From Acidovorax sp. MR-S7 (lineage in GTDB: Bacteria; Pseudomonadota; Gammaproteobacteria; Burkholderiales; Burkholderiaceae_C), in contig NZ_DF238962.1 in NCBI RefSeq assembly GCF_000400995.2, positions 1 through 33,465 on the forward strand: a stretch of DNA of 33,465 nucleotides. The letters run 5' to 3'. Position 1 is the first letter of the stretch. Every line of letters starts with the position of its first letter. Under the pieces are notes generated by a model. The model worked only from the letters and a program-made list of their open reading frames with translations. It searched no databases and was not told the DNA's origin. Of this stretch, positions 7,683 to 15,431 are shown piece by piece. The translations under genes were made by a program, and so were the position numbers.

Positions 7683-9665
7683 ATGGCAGCGAGGGTATCG
7701 GCGGTGAAATGGGCGCACAGGCACGGCGGGGCCGGCCCGGTGCTGTTGGCGCTGGGGCTGTCCGCGGGCGCGGCACAGGCCGCGGACGGGGTCTTCGAGC
7801 TGGGCACGGTGACGGTGGTGGGCGCCCCGGTGCCCGGCCGCGCGCCCGGCGAGGCCGTGCTGGGCCAGGAGGAGATCGCGCGCAACAACGCCGATACCGT
7901 GTCCGAGGCGGTGCGGCTGCTGCCCGGCGTGAACCTCTCGCGCGTGGGTGCGCGCAACGAGGAGATGATCTACCTGCGCGGCTTCGATTCGCGCCAGGTG
8001 CCGGTCTACGTGGACGGCGTGCCGCTCTACGTGCCCTACGACGGCTACGTGGACTTCAGCCGCTTCACCACCTTCGACCTGGCCGAGATCCGCGTCGCCA
8101 AGGCCGATGCCTCGCTGCTCTATGGCCTGAACACGCTGGGCGGGGCGATCAACCTCGTCACGCGCAAGCCGGTCAAGCCGTTCGAGGGCGACGTGCGTCT
8201 GGGCTTCGGCGTCGGGCAGACGCGCAAGGCGGCGGTCAACCTGGGCGGCAACCTGGGCGCTTGGTACTACCAGCTCGGCGCCTCGTTCCTGGACGCCGAC
8301 AGCTTTCCGCTGCCCAAGGGCTTCAAGGACTACAAGCGGCAGCCCACCGACACCGGCAGCCGCCGCGAGAACGCCTACCGCACGGACGAGCGCCTGTCGT
8401 TCAAGCTGGGCCTGACGCCCAATGCCACCGACGAATACGCGCTCGGCTACGTGCGCCAGGAGGGCGAGAAGGGCAACCCGGTCTACACCGGCCAGTCCGC
8501 GCAGCGCAACGCCGTGCGCTACTGGCGCTGGCCGTACTGGGACAAGGACAGCGTCTACTTCCTGAGCACCACGCGCATTGGCGCGGACAACGTGCTCAAG
8601 ACGCGCCTGTACCACGACACCTACGAGAACGGGCTGGACATCTACGGCGACGCCACCTACACCCGCCACGACCCCACCAGCGCCTACAAGGACACGAGCA
8701 AGGGCGCGACCATCGAGTGGGCCAATTACAGCCTGCGCCACCACGAGCTGCGCTTCGCCGCGCACTACAAGGTCGACGAGCACGACGACGCCGGCCAGTT
8801 CTACCGCGACGTGACCACCTCGCTGGTGGCCGAGGACACCATCGCCCTGGGCGACCGCTGGCGCCTGAACCTGGGCGTGAGCCACGAGAAGCGCGATGCC
8901 AAGGAGGTCTACTACTGGCCCAAGGGTTCGGCCGACGCCACCAACGGCCTGGCCAAGCTGAGCTACGCGCTCACGCAGCAGGGCGACGAGGTGTACGCCG
9001 TCGTCTCGCACAAGACGCGCTTTCCCACCATCAAGGACCGCTACTCCGCCCGCATGGGCCGCGCGCTGCCCAACCCCGACCTCCAGCCCGAGAACGCCAA
9101 CCACTTCGAGCTGGGCGTGAGCGGCCAGCCCTGGGCGGGCGGCAAGGGCCAGGCGGCCGTGTTCTACAGCCGCGTGAATGACCAGATCCAGACCGTGGTG
9201 GTGCCCTCCGGCGCCTGCGGTGGCACCACCTGCGACCAGGCGCAGAACGTGGGCCGCACGCGCAACCTGGGGCTGGAGCTGTCGCTGGCGCAGCAGCTCT
9301 CGGCCCAGTGGAGCGCGAACGCCAGCTACACCTACCTGAATCGCACCAACCTCAGCGACCGCCGCGTGACGCTCGTCGATACGCCGCGCCACCGCCTGTT
9401 CGCCGCCGTCAGCTGGCTGCCCGGCGCGCAGTGGGAGCTGCGCGCCACGCTGGAGGCCGAACAGGGCCGCAGCGTGAACTTCGACGGCGCCTACCGCCAG
9501 CTGGGCGGCTTCGGCACTGCCGGGCTCAAGGCGATCTACAGGCCCGCGAAGGACGTTGCGGTGGACTTCGGCGTGAACAACCTGGCCGACAAGTGGTACG
9601 AGCTGGCCGACGGCCATCCCATGCCCGGCCGCTTCTGGTACGTCAATGGCACCTACCGTTTCTGA
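7683..9665 (+). CDS. TonB-dependent outer-membrane receptor (putative molybdenum/metal-complex receptor)
   Basis: A 660-residue TonB-dependent receptor, a gated barrel that imports scarce ligands using TonB energy. Visible: signal peptide ending near AAQA/A, TonB-box-like LGTVTVVG just after it, plug domain (SEAVRLLPGVNL, YLRGFDSRQVPVYVDGVPL, GGAINLVTRKP), then a 22-strand-type barrel with late motif NPDLQPENANHFELG and terminal aromatic strand ending YRF. Start at 7683 is fixed by AAGGAG (7672-7677); an in-frame upstream start at 7623 would run through Mo-box 2 and lacks such a site. First gene of the molybdenum-type operon and directly behind two ModE-type boxes, so its ligand is inferred to be molybdate, tungstate or a complex of them. 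By sequence alone it resembles siderophore/vitamin B12-type receptors. Confidence 0.93.
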   Translation: MAARVSAVKWAHRHGGAGPVLLALGLSAGAAQAADGVFELGTVTVVGAPVPGRAPGEAVLGQEEIARNNADTVSEAVRLLPGVNLSRVGARNEEMIYLRGFDSRQVPVYVDGVPLYVPYDGYVDFSRFTTFDLAEIRVAKADASLLYGLNTLGGAINLVTRKPVKPFEGDVRLGFGVGQTRKAAVNLGGNLGAWYYQLGASFLDADSFPLPKGFKDYKRQPTDTGSRRENAYRTDERLSFKLGLTPNATDEYALGYVRQEGEKGNPVYTGQSAQRNAVRYWRWPYWDKDSVYFLSTTRIGADNVLKTRLYHDTYENGLDIYGDATYTRHDPTSAYKDTSKGATIEWANYSLRHHELRFAAHYKVDEHDDAGQFYRDVTTSLVAEDTIALGDRWRLNLGVSHEKRDAKEVYYWPKGSADATNGLAKLSYALTQQGDEVYAVVSHKTRFPTIKDRYSARMGRALPNPDLQPENANHFELGVSGQPWAGGKGQAAVFYSRVNDQIQTVVVPSGACGGTTCDQAQNVGRTRNLGLELSLAQQLSAQWSANASYTYLNRTNLSDRRVTLVDTPRHRLFAAVSWLPGAQWELRATLEAEQGRSVNFDGAYRQLGGFGTAGLKAIYRPAKDVAVDFGVNNLADKWYELADGHPMPGRFWYVNGTYRF

Positions 9666-10191
9666 TCTCGCGGCCGTCGTCTACTCCGGCGACATGGCCC
9701 ACGGCGACGCGGCCGACGCGCTGGTGCGGGACTTCTGCCAGGGCCTGCAGCGCGCCGGCTGGCGCGTGGGCGGGCTGGTGCAGCGGCGCCTGCCGGCCCC
9801 GGGCGGCGGCAAGCCGCTGCTGGAGCTGGAGGACGTGCGCACGGGCCAGGTCTTTCCCATCTCGCAGAGGCTCGGGGCGCTCTCGCGCGCCTGCAGCCTC
9901 GACACCGGCGGCGTCGCCCAGGCCAGCGGCGTGCTGCGGCAGGCGCTGGCCGACGGGGTGCACCTGGCGGTGACCAACCGCTTCGGCGAGCTGGAGGCCA
10001 CGGGCGGCGGATTCGCGGCCGAGATCGCGGCGCTGGCGGGCGGGGGCATTCCCGTGCTCACCGTGATCGCCCACAAGCACGTCGATGCCTGGCGCCGCTT
10101 CACGGGCGGCCTGGGCGAGGAGCTGCCCGCACGCCCGGCCGCGCTGCGCGACTGGTTCACGCTGGCCGCAGGGCGCGAGGTGCCTGCATGA
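9646..10191 (+). CDS. DUF2478 domain protein
   Basis: A 181-residue protein that resembles the DUF2478 family, which I know from molybdenum-transport neighbourhoods. Its function is unknown. It starts with a beta-strand (LAAVVYSGD) and carries ATGGGFAAEIAALAGGGIPVLTVI near the C-terminus, giving an NTPase-like alpha/beta look without a clear Walker A motif. No signal peptide, so cytoplasmic. The ATG lies inside the receptor gene (20-bp overlap), and the stop overlaps the next gene as ATGA, so expression is coupled on both sides. A role in sensing or handling imported metal is a guess from context. Confidence 0.75.
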   Translation: MAPTVSDLAAVVYSGDMAHGDAADALVRDFCQGLQRAGWRVGGLVQRRLPAPGGGKPLLELEDVRTGQVFPISQRLGALSRACSLDTGGVAQASGVLRQALADGVHLAVTNRFGELEATGGGFAAEIAALAGGGIPVLTVIAHKHVDAWRRFTGGLGEELPARPAALRDWFTLAAGREVPA

Positions 10192-11252
10192 CGCTGCGTG
10201 CCATGCGCCGCCGCCTGCTGCTGCAGTTGCCGCTGGCGCTCGCCGCCGCGCGGGCGCAGGCGCGCGGGCAGGCGCCCGGCGGGCAGGACGTGGTCGTCGC
10301 GCGCTTCGGCACGCTGCCCGCGCCCGAACGGGTGCGCAAGGTGTTCGCGGCGGGGCCGCCCGCCGGCGTGCTGGTGGCGGCGCTCGCGCCCGGCAAGCTC
10401 GTCGGCTGGCCGCTCACGCTCGGCGACGAGGCGCGCGCGCTGCTCGGCCCGCCGCTGCGCGCGCTGCCGCACACGGGGCGCCTGTCGGGCCGCGGCAGCA
10501 CGGTGCCGCTCGAATCGCTGCTGCAGTGGGCGCCCGACCTGGTGCTGGACGCGGGCACGGCCGATGCCACCTATGTCTCCGGCGCGCGCCGCGTGAGCGA
10601 GCAGACCGGCCTGCCCACGGTGCTGATCCAGGGCCGCATCGCCGACCATGCCGCGCAGCTGCGCACGGTGGGCCGCCTGCTGGGCGCGGCCGGGCGCGGC
10701 GAGCAACTGGCCGCCGAGGCCGAGGCGGCCATCGCCCTGGCCGGCCGGGTGCGCGCCAGCGTGCCGCCGGCCGAACGCCCGCGCGTCTACTACGGGCGCG
10801 GCACGGACGGGCTGGAGACGGGCCTGTCTGGCGCCATCAACGTGGAGCTGCTGGACTTCTGCGCGGGCCGCAACGTGGCGGCCGAGGCAGGGCGGGGCTC
10901 GCTCGCGCGCGTGTCGCTGGAACAGCTCCTGCTGTGGGACCCCGAGGTCATCGTCACGCAGGATGCGGCCTTCGCGCGCCGCGTGCTCTCCGACCCGCTG
11001 TGGCGCGGCATCGCCGCCGTGCGCGAGCGGCGGGTGCACTGCGCGCCCGCGCTGCCCTTCGGCTGGCTGGACGGGCCGCCCGGCGTCAACCGCCTGATCG
11101 GCGTGCGCTGGCTGCTGGAGCGCCTGCACCCGGGCCACCCGGCGCTGCGCGCGCTGGAGCCTTTCCCCGAGGCCGTGCGGCGCTTCCACCAGTCGTTCTA
11201 CGGCGCCAGCCTGGCGCCGCAGGAGGTGCGAAGGCTGCTCGATGGAATATGA
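10188..11252 (+). CDS. Periplasmic binding protein of BtuCD/MolBCA-type importer (MolA-like)
   Basis: A 354-residue cluster-A-type (helical backbone) binding protein that would deliver the ligand to the FecCD-type permease encoded next. Seen: N-terminal MRRRLLLQLPLALAAARAQA signal peptide; two lobes with PLESLLQWAPDLVLDAG and SLEQLLLWDPEVIVTQ, the typical phrases of this fold; and the C-terminal segment GWLDGPPGVNRLIGVRWLL, which I associate with the MolA-like branch. MolABC (H. influenzae HI1472-1470) is a molybdate/tungstate importer of this fold, and the surrounding mod genes support the same substrate here. Iron-chelate or cobalamin binding cannot be excluded by sequence alone. The last codons and stop are supplied by repeat copy A (11245-11309). 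Confidence 0.85.
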   Translation: MTLRAMRRRLLLQLPLALAAARAQARGQAPGGQDVVVARFGTLPAPERVRKVFAAGPPAGVLVAALAPGKLVGWPLTLGDEARALLGPPLRALPHTGRLSGRGSTVPLESLLQWAPDLVLDAGTADATYVSGARRVSEQTGLPTVLIQGRIADHAAQLRTVGRLLGAAGRGEQLAAEAEAAIALAGRVRASVPPAERPRVYYGRGTDGLETGLSGAINVELLDFCAGRNVAAEAGRGSLARVSLEQLLLWDPEVIVTQDAAFARRVLSDPLWRGIAAVRERRVHCAPALPFGWLDGPPGVNRLIGVRWLLERLHPGHPALRALEPFPEAVRRFHQSFYGASLAPQEVRRLLDGI

Positions 11253-12309
11253 GCCAAATCGGGCTCCAGCGCTTTCTGGTCAAGCGCAAGCAGCTCCTGT
11301 TTCAATAGCGATGCCGCTGCGCTGGCTGCTGGCCGTGGGGATGCTCGCGGCCGTGGTGCTGGTGGCCTTCGCCTCGGGCAAGTTTCCCGTTGCGCCGGGC
11401 GAGCTGTGGCGCGCCGTGGCCGCGCGCCTCATGGGGGCCGAATCAGGCCTGCCTGCCGCCGTGGAGACGGTGGTGTGGAGCATTCGCCTGCCGCGTGTGG
11501 CTGCCGGGCTGCTGGTGGGCGCGGCGCTGGCGGCGGCGGGCGCCACCTACCAGGGCATGTTCCGCAACCCGCTGGTCTCGCCCGACATCCTGGGCGTGTC
11601 GGCCGGCGCCGGGCTGGGCGCGGTGGCGGCCATCTACGCGGGCCTGCCCATCGTGGCGGTGCAGGCGCTGGCCTTCGTGGGCGGGCTGCTGGCCGTCGGG
11701 GTGGTGCTGGCGGTGGCGGGCCTGGTGCGGCTGCACGACCCGGTGCTGGTGCTGGTGCTCGCGGGCGTGGCCGTGGGCGCGCTGCTGGGCGCGGGCATCT
11801 CGCTGGTCAAGATCCTGGCCGACCCGATGGCGCAGCTGCCCACCATCACCTTCTGGCTGCTGGGCGGGCTGAACGCCGTCACCGCCGCCGACCTGCTGGC
11901 CACCGCGCCCGCGCTGCTCGCGGGGCTGGTGCCCATGGCGCTGCTGCGCTGGCGCATCAACCTGCTGGGCCTGCCCGATGAAGAAGCGCTGGCGCTGGGC
12001 GTGGCCGTGGGCCGCCTGCGCCTGGTGCTGGTGGCCGCGGCCACGCTGGCCACGGCGGCGGCGGTGTCGCTCACCGGCATCATCGGCTGGGTGGGGCTGG
12101 TGGTGCCGCACGTGGCGCGGCTGCTGGTGGGGCCGGAGTTCTCGCGGCTGCTGCCCGCGTCGCTGCTGCTGGGCGGGGGCTTCCTGGTGGCGACGGACAC
12201 GCTGGCGCGCACCGTGGCGCCGATTGAGGTGCCGCTGGGCATCCTCACCGCGCTGGTGGGCGCGCCGTTCTTCCTGTTCCTGCTGGCCCGCCCGGGGAGG
12301 CAGGAATGA
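11242..12309 (+). CDS. FecCD/BtuC-type ABC permease (MolB-like)
   Basis: Inner-membrane permease of 355 residues with about ten hydrophobic segments. Family landmarks: RLPRVAAGLLVGAALAAAG, YQGMFRNPLVSPDILGVSAG, FWLLGGL, and LTGIIGWVGLVVPHVARL with the ATPase-contacting region. It forms a dimer with the MolC-like ATPase downstream. Start choice: ATG 11242 overlaps the end of the binding-protein gene and has AAGG (11231-11234) in front, but its first 23 codons are almost entirely repeat copy A. ATG 11311 (MPLRWLLAVG) begins exactly at the membrane segment and may be the ancestral start, although no Shine-Dalgarno precedes it now. Confidence 0.92.
   Translation: MEYEPNRAPALSGQAQAAPVSIAMPLRWLLAVGMLAAVVLVAFASGKFPVAPGELWRAVAARLMGAESGLPAAVETVVWSIRLPRVAAGLLVGAALAAAGATYQGMFRNPLVSPDILGVSAGAGLGAVAAIYAGLPIVAVQALAFVGGLLAVGVVLAVAGLVRLHDPVLVLVLAGVAVGALLGAGISLVKILADPMAQLPTITFWLLGGLNAVTAADLLATAPALLAGLVPMALLRWRINLLGLPDEEALALGVAVGRLRLVLVAAATLATAAAVSLTGIIGWVGLVVPHVARLLVGPEFSRLLPASLLLGGGFLVATDTLARTVAPIEVPLGILTALVGAPFFLFLLARPGRQE
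11245..11309 (+). repeat. Dispersed ~60-bp repeat, copy A (molA/molB junction)
   Basis: Landmarks: GAGCCAAATC (11251-11260), GGCTCCAGCGCTTT (11262-11275), TCAAGCGCAAGCAGCTCC (11280-11297), TTTCAATAGC (11300-11309). It spans the stop of the binding-protein gene and the first codons of the permease gene. AT-rich compared with its surroundings. Confidence 0.75.
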
Positions 12310-13079
12310 GCGCGGTGCTGCAGGCGCAGGCCCTCTCCATCGGCCACGGCCGGCGCTGCGTGGCGCAGGGGCTGGCCTTCGCGCTGGCGCCCGGCGAGGT
12401 GCTGTGCCTGCTGGGCGCCAACGGCTGCGGCAAGACCACGCTGCTGCGCACGCTGCTCGGCCTGCTGCCGCCGCTGGCGGGCGAGGTGCGCTGCAGCGGG
12501 CAGAGCGTGGCCGCCTGGCCCCGCGCGGCCTTCGCGCGGCACGTGGGCTACGTGCCGCAGGCGCACGCGGGCCTGTTCCCCTTCACCGTGGAAGACGTGG
12601 TGCTCATGGGCCGCGCCGCGCGCGTGGGGCGCTTTTCCGCGCCGGGCGCGTCGGACCGGCAGGTCGCGCGGCACTGCCTGGAGATGCTCGGCATCGCCCA
12701 CCTGCGCGCCAGCAGTTACACGGCCATCAGCGGCGGCGAGCGGCAGCTCGCCCTCATCGCCCGCGCGCTGGCGCAGGAGCCCGCGCTGCTGGTGATGGAC
12801 GAGCCCACGGCCAGCCTGGACTTCGGCAACCAGATCCGCGTGCTGGAGCACATCGAACGCCTGCGCGCGGGCGGCATGGCCGTGCTCATGACCACGCACC
12901 AGCCCGAGCACGCGCTGCGCGTCGCCGACCGCATCGCGCTGCTGGGCGGCGGGCGGCTCGTGGCCATCGGCACGCCCCGCGCCACGGCCACGCCGGCGGC
13001 GCTCGCCGCGCTCTATGGCGTGAGCGAGGGCGCCGTGGCCGCCTCCCTTTCGCCGTTTCTTCACCGGATGACCGCATGA
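12306..13079 (+). CDS. ABC transporter ATPase, FecE/BtuD-type (MolC-like)
   Basis: A 257-residue ATPase that powers the importer. Walker A LLGANGCGKTTLLRTL, Q-loop in YVPQAHAG, signature SGGERQLALIARAL, Walker B LLVMDEPTASLDFG, and H-loop MTTHQPEHAL are all intact. The segment SAPGASDRQVARHCLEML and the C-terminal tail LAALYGVSEGAV resemble, as I remember it, the MolC branch rather than ModC; there is no C-terminal TOBE domain as ModC has. The ATG overlaps the permease stop (ATGA). It is the only transporter ATPase in the cluster although two permeases (11242-12309 and 15432-16091) are present. Confidence 0.93.
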   Translation: MSAVLQAQALSIGHGRRCVAQGLAFALAPGEVLCLLGANGCGKTTLLRTLLGLLPPLAGEVRCSGQSVAAWPRAAFARHVGYVPQAHAGLFPFTVEDVVLMGRAARVGRFSAPGASDRQVARHCLEMLGIAHLRASSYTAISGGERQLALIARALAQEPALLVMDEPTASLDFGNQIRVLEHIERLRAGGMAVLMTTHQPEHALRVADRIALLGGGRLVAIGTPRATATPAALAALYGVSEGAVAASLSPFLHRMTA

Positions 13080-13870
13080 CCATCGAAGCCATCGACTTCG
13101 GCCGCCTCTACCGCGACCACCTCGCCATCGCTGCGCGCACGCGCAAGACCGCCGCGGCCTGGGACGCGCGCGCCGCCGGCATGGCCGCCCGCGCGCTGCA
13201 CAGCCGCTATGTCGACGCATTCGTCGCGTGCATGGACCTCGCGGGGGCCGAGTCGCTGCTCGACGTGGGCTGCGGCCCCGGCACCATCGCGCTGGCCGTG
13301 GCCGGGCGGCTGCAGCGCGTGGTGGGGCTGGACTACAGCCGGGCCATGCTTGACGCGATGCAGGCCCAGGCGGCTGCGCGCGGCCTGGCCCACGTCGAGA
13401 CCCTGCACCGCGCCTGGGAGGACGACTGGAGCGACGTGCCCGTGTGCGACATCGTGGTCGCCTCGCGCTCCACCCAGGTGGACGACATCGCCGCCGCGCT
13501 CGCCAGGCTGCATGCCCAGGCGCGCCGGCGCGTCTATCTCACGCACCTGGTGGGCGGGCACTTCACCGACCCGGCCATCCAGGACGCCATCGGCCGGCGC
13601 GTGCCCACCGTGCCCGACTACATCTACGTCGTGAACATCCTGCACCGCATGGGCATCCACCCGCGGCTGGACTACCTCGCGCAGGAAAGCCGGCTGGCCG
13701 ACGCGCAGGGTTTCGACGACTTCGCGCGCCGCGTGGCCTGGTCGGTGGGCGAGCTGAGCGTGGCGGAAACCGCGCGCCTGCTGGCCTGGTACGAACGCGC
13801 CACGCCCGCCCAGCGCGCGGGCGAGCCCATGCGCTGGGCCTTCATCTCCTGGGAGAAAACGCCATGCTGA
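13076..13870 (+). CDS. Class I SAM-dependent methyltransferase of the molybdenum-type operon
   Basis: A 264-residue cytoplasmic methyltransferase with motif I LLDVGCGPGTIALAVA (residues about 61-76) and the acidic ribose-binding residue in VVGLDYSRAML. An N-terminal helical region (DHLAIAARTRKTAAAWDARA) and a C-terminal extension are consistent with a small-molecule or metal-ligand substrate, which is not known. It starts with ATGA across the ATPase stop and overlaps the next gene by seven bases, so it is translationally locked between the importer ATPase and the DUF364 gene. Inference: it may modify a metal-binding ligand or a released complex. A housekeeping role is possible. Confidence 0.85.
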   Translation: MTIEAIDFGRLYRDHLAIAARTRKTAAAWDARAAGMAARALHSRYVDAFVACMDLAGAESLLDVGCGPGTIALAVAGRLQRVVGLDYSRAMLDAMQAQAAARGLAHVETLHRAWEDDWSDVPVCDIVVASRSTQVDDIAAALARLHAQARRRVYLTHLVGGHFTDPAIQDAIGRRVPTVPDYIYVVNILHRMGIHPRLDYLAQESRLADAQGFDDFARRVAWSVGELSVAETARLLAWYERATPAQRAGEPMRWAFISWEKTPC

Positions 13871-14703
13871 ACGCCGAGTCCGACAGCCTGCTGGCCGAGC
13901 TGCACGCCGACGTGCTGGACGCGCTGGGCACCAGCGCCGTGGAACACCTGCGCATCGCGCGCGCCGTGCTGGGCATCTTCTTCACCGGCGTGCAGCTCGA
14001 CAACGGCGTGGGCGGCCTGTGCGCCACGCCCGTCAAGAGCGTGCCCGAGGCGGTGTGCTGCCCCAGCTCGGCGCGGGCCATGCCCGTGCCCGGCCGCATC
14101 GCGGGGCGCAGCGCGGCCGAGGTGCTGCGGGACCTGTACCGCCCGCAGGACCTGCGCCGGGCGCTGGCCATCGCCACGCTCAACGCGCTGGCCGAAACGC
14201 TGTGGCGGCGCGATGGCCCGCCGCCCGGCGCGCGGGTGGCGGCGGGCGACGTGTTCGACGCGCTCGCCATCGCGCCTGGCCAGCGCGTGGCGCTGGTGGG
14301 CGCCTTCCCGCCGTACCTGCGCGCGCTGCGGCGCAGCGGCCAGCCCTTCCACGTGCTCGAACTCGACCCCGCCACGCTCAAGCCCGAGGAGCTGCCGTTC
14401 TTCGCGCCCGCCGAGCGCGCGCCCGAGGTCGTGGCCGAGGCCGACGTGCTCATCACCACCGGGACCACCCTGGTCAACGGCACGCTCGACGGTCTGCTGC
14501 GCCACCTGCGCCGCGGCGCACAGGCGGCCGTGGTCGGCCCCACGGCCACGCTGCGCGCCGCGCCCTTCGCACGCCGGGGCGTCACCGTGGTGGGCGGCAC
14601 GCGCGTGCATGCGTCCGCCGAACTGCTCGGCCTGCTGGCCGAGGGCGGCTCGGGCTACCACTTCTTCGGCCAATCGGTGGAACGCATTTGTCTTTGCTTG
14701 TGA
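13864..14703 (+). CDS. DUF4213/DUF364 putative heavy-metal chelation protein
   Basis: A 279-residue soluble protein matching the two-part DUF4213 + DUF364 architecture by its landmarks: an enolase-N-like first part containing GIFFTGVQL, GVGGLCATP and a Cys-rich AVCCPSS, then a Rossmann-like second part with VALVGAFPPYL, VLITTGTTLVNGTLDGLL, AAVVGPTA and a closing GSGYHFFGQS. The family is annotated as probably metal chelating from genome context; its biochemistry is unsettled. It overlaps the methyltransferase by seven bases and stands 11 bp before the ModA-like gene. The pair suggests intracellular handling of the imported metal or its ligand. Confidence 0.85.
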   Translation: MLNAESDSLLAELHADVLDALGTSAVEHLRIARAVLGIFFTGVQLDNGVGGLCATPVKSVPEAVCCPSSARAMPVPGRIAGRSAAEVLRDLYRPQDLRRALAIATLNALAETLWRRDGPPPGARVAAGDVFDALAIAPGQRVALVGAFPPYLRALRRSGQPFHVLELDPATLKPEELPFFAPAERAPEVVAEADVLITTGTTLVNGTLDGLLRHLRRGAQAAVVGPTATLRAAPFARRGVTVVGGTRVHASAELLGLLAEGGSGYHFFGQSVERICLCL

Positions 14704-14714
14704 AAGGAATCCCC

Positions 14715-15431
14715 ATGCGACGTTGTTTCCTGGCCTGCCTGGCCTTCCTTCTGGCCGCGAACGCCTGGGCGGCCGACACCCTGCTGGTCGCCGCCGGTGC
14801 CGGCTACCGCCGGCCGGTGACGCAGTTGCTGGAGGAGTTCACGAAGACCACCGGCATCCGCGCCGAGGCCAGCTTCGGCAACATGAAGCAGGTGGAGACG
14901 CAGGCGCGGCAGAACCCCGACATCGCCCTGATGATCGGCGACCGCGCCTTTCTGGAGCCCATGGGGCTGGCCGAGCGCTTCCAGCACCTGGGCACGGGCA
15001 AGCTGGTGCTGGTGGCCGCGCGCGGCCAGGCCCTGGGCGCCATCGCCGACCTGCGCGAGCCGCGCTTCGCGCGCATCGCCATGCCCGACCGCGCGAAGGC
15101 CGTCTACGGCAACGCGGCCGCCACCTGCCTGGAGCGCCTGGGCCTCGCGCAGCCGCTGGCCGGGCGGCTGCTGGAGGTGGCCACCGTGCCGCAGGTGGGC
15201 GCGTACCTCGCCACGGGCGAGGTGGACGCGGGCTTCGTCAACCGCACCGAGGCGCTGGCGCTCGCGGGCCGCGCGGGCGATGCCATCGATGCGCCAAAGG
15301 ACTGCTACGACCCCATCGAACTGAGCGTGGGCGTGCTCAGGGGCCGCGCCGACGGGGCCGCCGGGCGCGCCTTCCTCGGCTACCTGGCCTCCCCCGCCGC
15401 GCGCAAGCTGCTCGAACGCCACGGGATGTGA
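14715..15431 (+). CDS. ModA-like molybdate-type periplasmic binding protein (divergent)
   Basis: A 238-residue periplasmic binding protein of the ModA class. Signal peptide CFLACLAFLLAANAWA cleaved before ADTLLVAAG, then the ModA-like layout LLEEFTKTTGIRAEASFG, a central hinge region, and CYDPIELSVGVL near the C-terminus, which matches the ModA block with a ligand-contacting Tyr. Odd: the first phosphate/molybdate-binding turn reads AAGAGYRRP instead of the usual AAASL, and the second reads FGNMKQV instead of FASSS, so the serines that contact molybdate in E. coli ModA appear absent. A strong Shine-Dalgarno AAAGGA (14703-14708) precedes the start. Immediately followed by the permease gene. 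Confidence 0.8.
   Translation: MRRCFLACLAFLLAANAWAADTLLVAAGAGYRRPVTQLLEEFTKTTGIRAEASFGNMKQVETQARQNPDIALMIGDRAFLEPMGLAERFQHLGTGKLVLVAARGQALGAIADLREPRFARIAMPDRAKAVYGNAAATCLERLGLAQPLAGRLLEVATVPQVGAYLATGEVDAGFVNRTEALALAGRAGDAIDAPKDCYDPIELSVGVLRGRADGAAGRAFLGYLASPAARKLLERHGM

Noticed and set aside
7563-9617. Minus-strand frame opposite the TonB receptor
   Set aside because: Mirror of the receptor's coding periodicity; Val/Ala/Arg-rich with no motif and no Shine-Dalgarno.
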